Assembly (NCBI GenBank): GCA_023422775.1 | Contig: JAFAGM010000032.1 | Location: forward strand, 1-38,815 | DNA from: Pseudomonadota bacterium | Lineage (GTDB): Bacteria > Pseudomonadota > Alphaproteobacteria > Rhizobiales > Xanthobacteraceae | Reading direction: 5' to 3' | Length of the DNA: 38,815 nt | Shown: positions 8,121 through 15,744 of the stretch, one piece after another | Numbering within the stretch: position 1 is the stretch's first letter | How the letters are laid out: each line of letters starts with the position of its first letter | Translations under genes and position numbers: made by a program | The notes under the pieces: generated by a model | Databases searched by the model: none | Seen by the model: only the letters and a program-made list of their open reading frames with translations | Told to the model about the DNA's origin: nothing

Positions 8121-10376
8121 ATGGGAAAACGACAGTTGCCGCCGGAAGAGCCGGCGGAAATTCACGAGGTCATGCTGCGCGACGCGCTGGAAGAGCGCTA
8201 TCTCGCCTACGCGCTCTCGACCATCATGCACCGTGCCTTGCCGGACGCCCGCGACGGGCTGAAGCCGGTGCACCGGCGCATCCTGTACGGCATGCGCCTG
8301 TTGCGCCTCGATCCCGGCACGCCGTTCAAGAAGTCGGCCAAGATCGTCGGCGACGTGATGGGTTCGTTCCATCCGCATGGCGACCAGGCGATCTACGACG
8401 CCATGGTGCGGCTGGCGCAGGATTTCTCCTCGCGCTATCCGCTGGTCGACGGCCAGGGCAATTTCGGCAATATCGACGGCGATAATCCGGCCGCCTACCG
8501 CTACACCGAAGCGCGCATGACCGATGTCGCGCGGCTCTTGCTCGAAGGCATCGACGAGGACGGCGTCGACTTTCGTCCCAATTACGACGGCCAGAGCAAG
8601 GAGCCGGTGGTTCTGCCCGGCGGCTTCCCGAACCTGCTCGCCAATGGCGCGCAGGGCATCGCGGTCGGCATGGCCACCTCGATCCCGCCGCACAACGCCG
8701 CCGAGCTGTGCGACGCCGCGCTGCATCTGATCGAGAAACCGGAAGCGAAGTCGAAGTCGCTGCTGAAATGGGTCAAGGGTCCCGATTTCCCGACCGGCGG
8801 CATCATTGTCGACTCCAAGGAAAGCATCGCCGAAGCCTACATGACCGGGCGCGGCTCGTTCCGTACCCGCGCCAAGTGGGTCCAGGAAGAGGGCGCCCGC
8901 GGCACCTGGGTCGTCGTCATCACCGAAATTCCGTGGCTGGTGCAGAAGTCGCGGCTGGTCGAGAAGATCGCCGAACTGCTCAACGAGAAGAAGCTGCCGC
9001 TGGTCGGCGATGTCCGCGACGAGTCGGCGGAAGACATCCGCCTCATCATCGAGCCGAAGTCCCGCGCGGTCGATCCGGCGCTGATGATGGAGTCGCTGTT
9101 CCGGCTCACCGAGCTCGAGAGCAAGATCTCGCTGAACCTCAACGTGCTGGTCAAGGGCAAGATCCCGAAGGTCGTCGGACTTGCCGAGTGCCTGCGCGAA
9201 TGGCTCGACCATCTGCGCGACGTGCTGGTGCGCCGCTCCAACTACCGCAAGGCGCAGATCGAGAACCGGCTCGAAATCCTCGGCGGCTACCTGATCGCCT
9301 ATCTGAACATCGACAAGGTGATCAAGATCATCCGCACCGAGGATGAGCCGAAGCCGGCCTTGATCAAGGCGTTCAAGCTGACGGAGATCCAGGCCGAGGC
9401 CATCCTCAACATGCGCCTGCGCAGCTTGCGCAAGCTCGAGGAATTCGAGATCCGCACCGAGGACAAGAACCTTCGCAACGAGCTGAAGGGCCTCAAGTCG
9501 CTGCTCGCTTCCGAAGCCGAGCAATGGTCCAAGGTCGGCGAGCAGGTCCGCAAGGTGCGCGACCTGTTCGGGCCGAAGACGCCGCTCGGCAAGCGCCGCA
9601 CGCAATTCGCCGACGCGCCCGAGCACGATCTCGCCGCGATCGAGGAAGCCTTCGTCGAGCGCGAGCCGTGCACGATCGTGATCTCCGAAAAGGGCTGGGT
9701 CCGTACGCTCAAGGGCCACGTCGAGGACATCTCGGGGCTGGCGTTCAAGACCGACGACAAGCTCGACCACGCCTTCTTCGCGGAGACCACGTCAAAACTG
9801 CTTCTGTTCGCTACCAACGGCAAATTCTATTCGCTCGATGTCGCAAAGCTGCCGGGCGGCCGTGGCCATGGCGAGCCGATCCGCATGTTCATCGACCTCG
9901 AGCAGGACGCCGCGATCGTTTCGCTGTTCGTCCACAAGGGCGAACGCAAATTCCTGATCGCGAGCAGCGAAGGCCAGGGTTTCGTCGTCAAGGAAGAGGA
10001 TTGCGTCGGTAACACCCGCAAGGGCAAGCAGGTGCTCAACGTCACTATGCCGAACGAGGCCTGCGCCATTACCACTGTGGCGGGCGATACCGTCGCCGTG
10101 ATCGGCACCAATCACAAGATGGTGCTGTTTCCGCTCGACCAGATCCCGGAGATGGCGCGCGGCCGTGGCGTGCGCCTGCAGAAATATTCCAGCGCCAAGC
10201 TGTCCGACGTCGCGGTGTTCGAGCTGAAGGCCGGGCTGACCTGGAAGGACTCCGCCGGCCGCGAGCAGAGCATGAGCGCCAAGGACCTGGCCGACTGGCG
10301 CGGCAACCGCGCCGACGCCGGCCGTCTCGCGCACGGCCTGCCGAAATCGAACAAGTTCTTGCGGGGCGTGGAATAG
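8121..10376 (+). CDS. parC: DNA topoisomerase IV subunit A (ParC)
   Basis: Breakage-reunion subunit of topoisomerase IV, which decatenates daughter chromosomes together with ParE (not in this window). The 751 residues start with the GyrA/ParC core (ALSTIMHRALPDARDGLKPVH). The catalytic tyrosine is in AYRYTEARM (Tyr128). A long coiled-coil tower follows around 330-490, then a C-terminal pinwheel domain. The C-terminal repeats lack a GyrA box that I can recognise, which supports ParC over GyrA. The quinolone-determining stretch reads HPHGDQAIYDAM: glutamine at the position of E. coli ParC Ser80 and Asp at the Glu84 position. The start at 8121 fits the family, although no strong ribosome site is visible. 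Confidence 0.93.
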   Translation: MGKRQLPPEEPAEIHEVMLRDALEERYLAYALSTIMHRALPDARDGLKPVHRRILYGMRLLRLDPGTPFKKSAKIVGDVMGSFHPHGDQAIYDAMVRLAQDFSSRYPLVDGQGNFGNIDGDNPAAYRYTEARMTDVARLLLEGIDEDGVDFRPNYDGQSKEPVVLPGGFPNLLANGAQGIAVGMATSIPPHNAAELCDAALHLIEKPEAKSKSLLKWVKGPDFPTGGIIVDSKESIAEAYMTGRGSFRTRAKWVQEEGARGTWVVVITEIPWLVQKSRLVEKIAELLNEKKLPLVGDVRDESAEDIRLIIEPKSRAVDPALMMESLFRLTELESKISLNLNVLVKGKIPKVVGLAECLREWLDHLRDVLVRRSNYRKAQIENRLEILGGYLIAYLNIDKVIKIIRTEDEPKPALIKAFKLTEIQAEAILNMRLRSLRKLEEFEIRTEDKNLRNELKGLKSLLASEAEQWSKVGEQVRKVRDLFGPKTPLGKRRTQFADAPEHDLAAIEEAFVEREPCTIVISEKGWVRTLKGHVEDISGLAFKTDDKLDHAFFAETTSKLLLFATNGKFYSLDVAKLPGGRGHGEPIRMFIDLEQDAAIVSLFVHKGERKFLIASSEGQGFVVKEEDCVGNTRKGKQVLNVTMPNEACAITTVAGDTVAVIGTNHKMVLFPLDQIPEMARGRGVRLQKYSSAKLSDVAVFELKAGLTWKDSAGREQSMSAKDLADWRGNRADAGRLAHGLPKSNKFLRGVE

Positions 10377-10390
10377 GAGCCTACGATTTC

Positions 10391-10417
10391 CACGGATGCC
10401 GGTGGACGGCGTCCGTG
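10391..10417 (+). terminator. Hairpin after parC, possible terminator
   Basis: CACGGATGCCG (10391-10401) pairs with CGGCGTCCGTG (10407-10417), an 11-bp stem with one wobble and a 5-nt loop, 15 nt beyond the parC stop. There is no T-run, so it may only stabilise the mRNA end. Confidence 0.4.
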
Positions 10418-10453
10418 CTCCGGTTGGTGCTGGCCTGAAAGCGGGGGGCAGCA

Positions 10454-12454
10454 ATGCAAGAATCGGGATGGCGACGGCTTCTGGCGGCGATCGGCATTGC
10501 AGTCACCCTGTCCGCGGCGCCAGCCAACCTCCGCGCGCAATCCATCCCCGGCGCGGCGCCTGAATCCACCAAGGCTCTTTCGCAGGGCGAATGGCCCGCT
10601 TATGCCGGAACCTATGCCGCAGCGCGCTATTCGCCGCTGACGCAGATCGACCGCACCAACGCCGGCAAGCTGCATATCGCCTGGCGCTGGAAATCGCCTG
10701 ACATGGCGATCAGGGCGGCCGATCCGACGATCGGTCCGAGCTTCGGCAATGAATCGACGCCGCTGATGATCGGCGGGGTGCTTTACACCTCGACGTCGCT
10801 GTCGCAGGTCGCCGCCATCGACGCCGCCACCGGCGCGACCAAGTGGGTATTCGACCCGAAGATCTACGAAAACGGCCTTGGGCTTCCCGCCAATCTCGGC
10901 TGGCTGCACCGCGGCGTCGCCTACTGGCGGAACGGCGACGACGAGCGCATCGTCATCCTCACCGCGTTCGCGCAGATGATCGCGCTCGACGCCAGGACCG
11001 GAAAGCCCGTCCCATCATTCGGCACCGACGGACGGATTGATCTGACCGAGGGCCTTCGCCGGCCGGTCGATCGCAACTATTACACCATGACGTCGCCGCC
11101 GGTGATCGTGCGCGGCGTCATCGTGGTCGGATCCTCCGTGATGGACTGGTGGGCGACGAAGCCGTCGCCGCCTGGCGACGTCAGGGGTTTCGATGCCGGC
11201 AGCGGCCGGCTGCTGTGGACGTTCCATACCGTCGCGCAAGGCGAAGAGCCCGGCGCCGACACATGGCAGAAAGACTCCTGGAAGGAAACCGGCAACGCCA
11301 ACGTCTGGGCGCCGATGAGCGCGGACGAGGAACTCGGATACGTCTATCTGCCGGTGAGCACGCCGACCAACGACTACTATGGCGGCCATCGGCCGGGCGA
11401 CGGGCTCTATGGAGAAACCCTCGTCTGCCTCGATGTGACGACCGGCAAGATGGTCTGGCACTACCAGCTCGTCCATCACGGGCTGTGGGACTACGATCCG
11501 CCGGCCGCACCCAACCTGATCGACATCACCGTTGGGGGAAAACCGATCAAGGCTGTGGCGCAGGTGACGAAGCAGGCTTTCGTCTATGTGTTCGATCGCG
11601 TCACCGGCAAGCCGGTGTGGTCGATCGAGGAGCAGCCGGTGCCGGCGTCTGATGTACCCGGCGAGAGCGCCTCGAAGACGCAGCCGATTCCGAGCAAGCC
11701 GGCGCCGTTCGATCTCCAGGGCGCGCGCGACGAGGATCTGATCGACCTCACGCCGGAGATCCACAAGGAGGCGATCGATATCGCCAGGGCATATGATCGC
11801 GGAGGGCTGTACACCCCGCCGTCGCAGCGCGGCACCATCGCGGTGCCGGGCAATGCCGGCGGCGCGAGCTGGACGGGTGCTGCGATCGATCCCGAAACCG
11901 CCACGCTCTATGTCGGGACGCAGCGCCTGCCCACGCTTCTGTTCATTCGCAAGCCCGAGCCGTGGCAAGGCAATTACGACTTCATCGGGCTGCCGCAATT
12001 TCTGCCGGGGCCGCGCGGATTGCCGCTGCTCAAGCCGCCATTCGGCAGCATCGTTGCCATCGACATGAACTCCGGCGAGCATCGCTGGCGCATTCCGGTG
12101 GGACGCAGCGCGGCGATGCCTTCGGTCAGCAAGCTCAACATATCGGAGAATCTTGGGCTGCCGTCGCGGAGCTGGGCGCTGGTTACCAGCACGGTCATGG
12201 TCGTCGTCCAGTTGGGATATTACAGCCCGCCACGCTTCGTACCCGGACTCAATCTGCCGATACGCGACCTCCACAATCGCGACCCGCATTTATGGGTCTA
12301 TGACAAGACGAGCGGCGAAATGCTGGCCGAGATGGAGCTGCCGGCCAACGCGACGGGCGCACCGATGACCTTCATGGCCGGCGGCAAGCAGTTTATCGTT
12401 TTTGCGGTTGGCGGAGGGCCGCTGGTGGAGGAACTGATCGCGGTGTCGCTGTAA
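10454..12454 (+). CDS. PQQ-dependent dehydrogenase, exported quinoprotein
   Basis: Periplasmic eight-bladed propeller dehydrogenase using pyrroloquinoline quinone; the likely substrates are sugars or alcohols, and the exact one cannot be read. Residues 1-29 form a Sec signal peptide (basic WRR, hydrophobic core, ending LRA-Q). The mature protein opens with GEWPAYAGTYAAARYSPL and QIDRTNAGKLHIAWRW, hallmark of the glucose dehydrogenase-like PQQ family. Repeated blade motifs follow (AIDAATGATKWVFDP, ALDARTGKPVPSFG, LDVTTGKMVWHYQ, AIDMNSGEHRWRIPVG). The 666-residue length fits the soluble type without the membrane anchor of E. coli Gcd. No cytochrome c domain and no pqq biosynthesis genes are nearby. 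A GGGGGG ribosome site precedes the ATG. Confidence 0.87.
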   Translation: MQESGWRRLLAAIGIAVTLSAAPANLRAQSIPGAAPESTKALSQGEWPAYAGTYAAARYSPLTQIDRTNAGKLHIAWRWKSPDMAIRAADPTIGPSFGNESTPLMIGGVLYTSTSLSQVAAIDAATGATKWVFDPKIYENGLGLPANLGWLHRGVAYWRNGDDERIVILTAFAQMIALDARTGKPVPSFGTDGRIDLTEGLRRPVDRNYYTMTSPPVIVRGVIVVGSSVMDWWATKPSPPGDVRGFDAGSGRLLWTFHTVAQGEEPGADTWQKDSWKETGNANVWAPMSADEELGYVYLPVSTPTNDYYGGHRPGDGLYGETLVCLDVTTGKMVWHYQLVHHGLWDYDPPAAPNLIDITVGGKPIKAVAQVTKQAFVYVFDRVTGKPVWSIEEQPVPASDVPGESASKTQPIPSKPAPFDLQGARDEDLIDLTPEIHKEAIDIARAYDRGGLYTPPSQRGTIAVPGNAGGASWTGAAIDPETATLYVGTQRLPTLLFIRKPEPWQGNYDFIGLPQFLPGPRGLPLLKPPFGSIVAIDMNSGEHRWRIPVGRSAAMPSVSKLNISENLGLPSRSWALVTSTVMVVVQLGYYSPPRFVPGLNLPIRDLHNRDPHLWVYDKTSGEMLAEMELPANATGAPMTFMAGGKQFIVFAVGGGPLVEELIAVSL

Positions 12455-12510
12455 TAGTATTCGAAGGGTCCTGCGCTATATAAATCGCCGTCGGAATCCA
12501 TCGAGGCGGC

Positions 12511-13458
12511 ATGACGCACGATCACCATCATCACGGCCACTCCCACGCGCATGGCCATTCCCATGGTCACGCCGGCCACAGCCATGCGCCGGACAATTTC
12601 GGCCGTGCGTTTGCCATCGGCGCTACGCTCAATACCGCGTTCGTTATCGCCGAATTGATCTTCGGCTACACCGCCAATTCGCTGGCGCTGATTTCGGATG
12701 CGCTTCACAATCTATCCGACGTGGCCGCGCTGCTGCTGGCGTGGGGTGCGGCGTGGCTTTCCGAGAGGAAGCCGACGCAGCGGCATACTTATGGTTTTCG
12801 CCGCGCCTCGATCCTGGCGGCCCTGTTCAACGCCGGCCTGCTGCTGGTGGCGGTCGGCGGTATCGTCGTCGAGGCGGTCAATCGCCTGGCTGATCCCGCG
12901 CCGGTGGCGGGGCTGACCGTCATCCTGGTCGCGGCGCTCGGCGTCGTCGTCAACGGGGGCACGGCGCTGTTGTTCATGCGCGGGCGTCACGGCGACCTCA
13001 ACATCCGCGGCGCCTATCTGCACATGGTGGCCGATGCCGGCGTCTCGCTCGGCGTGGTCGTGGCTGCCGGCATCATCATGCTGACCGGCTGGCTGTGGCT
13101 CGACCCGGCGATCAGCCTCGTTATCGCTGCTGTGGTGTTCTGGAGCGGCTGGGGTCTTGCCCGCGACAGCGTCAACCTCGCGCTCGATGGCGTGCCGCGC
13201 GGCATCGTCCTCACGGAGGTGAGGGAATATCTGGCCGGGCTGGAAGGTGTTTCGGAGGTGCACGACCTCCACGTCTGGGCCATGAGCACAAACGAGACCG
13301 CGCTGACCGCGCATCTGGTGCGGCCCGGCGGCAGCGACGACGCCTTCCTGCATCATGTCTGCGCCGAACTGTCCCACCGTTTCAAAATTCACCACGCGAC
13401 GCTGCAGATCGAAATCAGCGGCGATGCCTGCAGGCTGGCGCCGGAGGAGATGGTTTGA
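12511..13458 (+). CDS. Cation diffusion facilitator (CzcD/ZitB-type zinc exporter)
   Basis: Inner-membrane metal/proton antiporter of the CDF family exporting Zn2+ and perhaps Co/Cd. The first 29 residues are extremely His-rich (HDHHHHGHSHAHGHSHGH), a likely metal-binding tail. Six transmembrane segments follow. The transport site is HD-HD: SDALHNLSD (His66, Asp70) in TM2 and HMVADAGVSLG (His171, Asp175) in TM5, the combination associated with zinc selectivity. The C-terminal cytoplasmic ferredoxin-like domain starts near VPRGIVLTEVREYL and includes VHDLHVWAMS. The 315-residue length is normal. A GAGG lies just before the ATG. No metalloregulator is adjacent. Confidence 0.93.
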   Translation: MTHDHHHHGHSHAHGHSHGHAGHSHAPDNFGRAFAIGATLNTAFVIAELIFGYTANSLALISDALHNLSDVAALLLAWGAAWLSERKPTQRHTYGFRRASILAALFNAGLLLVAVGGIVVEAVNRLADPAPVAGLTVILVAALGVVVNGGTALLFMRGRHGDLNIRGAYLHMVADAGVSLGVVVAAGIIMLTGWLWLDPAISLVIAAVVFWSGWGLARDSVNLALDGVPRGIVLTEVREYLAGLEGVSEVHDLHVWAMSTNETALTAHLVRPGGSDDAFLHHVCAELSHRFKIHHATLQIEISGDACRLAPEEMV

Positions 13459-13479
13459 ACGTTGGGAAAAGTTTGTACA

Positions 13480-13511
13480 AGGATGGGTTCCGCTGCAGCG
13501 AAACCCATCCT
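13480..13511. repeat. Inverted repeat between convergent genes
   Basis: AGGATGGGTT (13480-13489) pairs with AACCCATCCT (13502-13511). The centre, CGCTGCAGCG, is itself a palindrome, so the whole 32 nt folds into one long hairpin. It lies just past the CDF gene and before the 3' end of the opposing small gene, so it may act as a bidirectional terminator. GGATGGGT/ACCCATCC palindromes are a frequent Bradyrhizobium intergenic repeat (from memory). Confidence 0.7.
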
Positions 13512-13547
13512 GTGTGCTGTCGATTGGTTGAGGAGAGCGCTAAACGA

Positions 13548-13793
13548 TCAGCCCGTTCGCCGTTCGAGCGGGAGGGCGTCCATCGACCGGCGTTGGTCGC
13601 GACGGTGCGACCACAATTTCAGTTTGACCTCCGGCGCGCGGCTGGGCTTCTCGAAGCGAAACGCAATCTTCTGGCTGGCCTGGACCTGGTATTTGGCGGC
13701 CTGCGCGAGCCAGTACCATTTCCTTTCCGGATCGCCGAGCGCGCGCAGACGGCACTCGGCTTCCAGTTCGCTTAGACGGGTGACTTCGTTCAT
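13548..13793 (-). CDS. Small hypothetical protein
   Basis: Encodes 81 residues beginning MNEVTRLSELEAECRLRALG. A first helix rich in Glu/Arg is followed by KWYWLAQAAKYQVQASQKIAFRFEKP and a strongly basic C terminus (WSHRRDQRRSMDALPLERRTG). No signal peptide, membrane segment or known motif is visible. A GGGAT lies just upstream of the ATG. It is convergent with the CDF gene and shares the hairpin at 13480-13511. The amphipathic composition and clear start suggest a real small gene of unknown function. The region 13794-13971 upstream of it carries no other gene I can support. Confidence 0.5.
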   Translation of the reverse strand: MNEVTRLSELEAECRLRALGDPERKWYWLAQAAKYQVQASQKIAFRFEKPSRAPEVKLKLWSHRRDQRRSMDALPLERRTG

Positions 13794-13971
13794 ATCCCAA
13801 TTCCAGAACTCGCTAGCTCAAACATACCGTCGCCTCGGACAACCGGCAAATTGGTTTCCGCTTGTTATATCCTCATGACGAAAAGGTCTTAGCGGCGGGC
13901 TAGGGAGGTGCGGCGCAATTTACTGAAATTATGAAAGCGTTTGATTCGATAGTTTTGCGCATACGAAGTAT

Positions 13972-15135
13972 TCACGCTTCCGTTCGCGGCGGCACCTTGC
14001 CCAGCAGGAACAGCGCCAGCAACGCCGCGATGCTGAGCGCGGAGGAGACGATCAGCACCCGCGCGCCCATGATCTCGATCAGAAGCCCGAACAGCAGGGG
14101 CGCTGCCGCCTGCGCCATCCGGGCCGGCGCGCCGATGATGCCGAGGCGGTAACCGTAATTCTCCGGTCCGAAGATCGCGAGCGGCAGCGTGCCGCGGGCA
14201 ATCGTGAGGATGCCGTTGCCGGAGCCGTGAAAGATCGCGAACACGCTGGCGGCGCCGCCGCCGGCGAGGCCGAGGATCGCGGCGCCGATCGGGTGCGTGA
14301 TGCAGGCGAGCCTGGTCGACACCAGCGGGTGATAGCGGCTGAGAAAGCTCGCCTCGAAGATGCGGGCGGCCACTTGCGACGGCCCGATCAGGGCGCCGGC
14401 GAATATCGCCTGCGTGCTCGTCGCGCCGGCAGCCTCCATCAGGCGCGGCAGATGCGCCGCCATCGCGCCGGTAACGGTCCAGGCCGCCGCGAACACGAAC
14501 GCCAGTACGATCATGGTGCGGTCGATCGGGATATGCGGCTTGACCACTGCGGCGACCGCGGTCTTCGCGCCCTTCACCGCCGGCAGCATCAGCAGATTGA
14601 TCGGCAGTCCCATCAGGATATGGGCCGCAGCCCAGGCGAAGCAGGTATTGCGCCAGCCGATGGTCTCGAGGCCCCATGCGGACAGCGGCCATCCGACTGT
14701 CGACGCAAAGCCCGCAATCAGCGTGATGCCGGTGATCGAGCGGCGCGCCGCATCGCCATAGATGCGCCCGAGCGCTGCAAAGGCGGCATCGTAAAGCCCT
14801 GCGCCCATGCCGACGCCGAGCAGCAGCCAGGCGAGGATCAGAACAGGGATCGACGTGGTGAAGCCGAGCAGCGTCAGCCCGGCTGCCAGCACCAGGTTGG
14901 ACATCGACAGCACCGGCCGCCCGCCGACCAGGTCGATCTGACGGCCGATGCGCGGCCCGAGCACGGCGGAAAGCACCAGAGATGCCGAGAATGCGCCAAA
15001 CACCCAGTTCGAGGAGACGCCGAGATCGCGCGCGATCGGATCGGCCAGGATGGCCGGCAGATACATGCTGGACGCCCAGGCCAGCGTCTGCGTCGTGCCG
15101 AGCGCCAGAATGATCGAAAGCGGCCGCGTGCTCAT
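13972..15135 (-). CDS. MFS transporter
   Basis: A 387-residue, 12-transmembrane major facilitator. Recognisable features are the LALGTTQTLAWASSMYLPA first helix, the SSNWVFGAFSASLVLSAVLGPRIGRQIDLVGGRPVL loop (motif A variant, GRQIDLVGGRP), and a long hydrophobic series ending in LLALFLLGKVPPR. The reading frame extends to 15276, but MSTRPLSIIL at 15135 is the natural start: the extra 47 residues are charged and unlike a transporter N terminus, and GGCGAG precedes this ATG. It is divergent from arsC with 155 nt between them, so a role in arsenic or other anion efflux is possible, but the sequence itself does not reveal the substrate. Confidence 0.82.
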   Translation of the reverse strand: MSTRPLSIILALGTTQTLAWASSMYLPAILADPIARDLGVSSNWVFGAFSASLVLSAVLGPRIGRQIDLVGGRPVLSMSNLVLAAGLTLLGFTTSIPVLILAWLLLGVGMGAGLYDAAFAALGRIYGDAARRSITGITLIAGFASTVGWPLSAWGLETIGWRNTCFAWAAAHILMGLPINLLMLPAVKGAKTAVAAVVKPHIPIDRTMIVLAFVFAAAWTVTGAMAAHLPRLMEAAGATSTQAIFAGALIGPSQVAARIFEASFLSRYHPLVSTRLACITHPIGAAILGLAGGGAASVFAIFHGSGNGILTIARGTLPLAIFGPENYGYRLGIIGAPARMAQAAAPLLFGLLIEIMGARVLIVSSALSIAALLALFLLGKVPPRTEA

Positions 15136-15290
15136 GGCTTGCTCGCCATCGTTTTCCTTGCTGGCATCATCCGTCTTCGAATCCGCCCTTTTTCTTGCTT
15201 GCGTGCCATATGCGCCCGTCGCACAAGAGGCGTCAAATCGGAAAACGCGCCGCTTCCGTTTGTCGGCCGGCCACAATCAGGGCCTCATCC

Positions 15291-15698
15291 ATGACCGTCA
15301 CGATCTATCACAACCCCGCCTGCGGCACCTCGCGCAACACGCTGGCGATGATCCGGCAGAGCGGCGAGGAGCCCGAGGTGATCGAGTATCTGAAGACGCC
15401 GCCGAGCCGCGCCCGGCTGGGCGAACTGATCGCGGCGCTCGGCATCTCGCCGCGCGAGCTGCTGCGCGAGAAGGGTGCGCCCTATGCGGAGTTGGGCCTC
15501 GCCGATCCCAAATGGAGCGACGACGAACTGATCGACTTCATGATGGCCCATCCGATCCTGATCAACCGGCCGATCGTGGTGACGGAAAAGGGCGTGCGGC
15601 TGTGCCGGCCTTCGGAGCTGGTGCTCGATCTGCTCGACAACCCGGTCGCCACCTTCGTCAAGGAAGACGGCGAGGCGGTCGCGCGCGCGAAACGTTGA
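15291..15698 (+). CDS. arsC: Arsenate reductase, glutaredoxin-dependent (ArsC)
   Basis: Reduces arsenate to arsenite using glutathione and glutaredoxin; cytoplasmic thioredoxin-fold enzyme. The 135 residues start MTVTIYHNPACGTSRNTLAM, with the catalytic cysteine in NPACGTSRN (Cys11). KTPPSRARL, LLREKGAPYAELGL, and the arginine-bearing NRPIVVTEKGVRLCRPSE follow, all typical of E. coli plasmid-type ArsC. Length is close to the usual 115-141. The ATG at 15291 is fixed by the family N terminus; an upstream in-phase ATG at 15195 would add 32 unrelated residues. No arsR or arsB is visible, so this may be a chromosomal ArsC-like housekeeping copy. Confidence 0.92.
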   Translation: MTVTIYHNPACGTSRNTLAMIRQSGEEPEVIEYLKTPPSRARLGELIAALGISPRELLREKGAPYAELGLADPKWSDDELIDFMMAHPILINRPIVVTEKGVRLCRPSELVLDLLDNPVATFVKEDGEAVARAKR

Positions 15699-15744
15699 GG
15701 AGACCGCGCCTTTCACTCCGCACGATTGCGCGGCATAATGGCTC

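Noticed and set aside
8079..9770. Long open frame antisense to parC (563 codons)
   Set aside because: A compositional shadow of parC, with no ribosome site and no recognisable family.
11015..12289. Open frame antisense to the PQQ dehydrogenase
   Set aside because: Arg-rich shadow with no motif; the plus-strand quinoprotein blades explain the region.
14227..15294. Plus-strand open frame over the MFS gene (355 codons)
   Set aside because: Very rich in Arg, Gln and Asp with no hydrophobic pattern; it is the complement of a 12-helix transporter.
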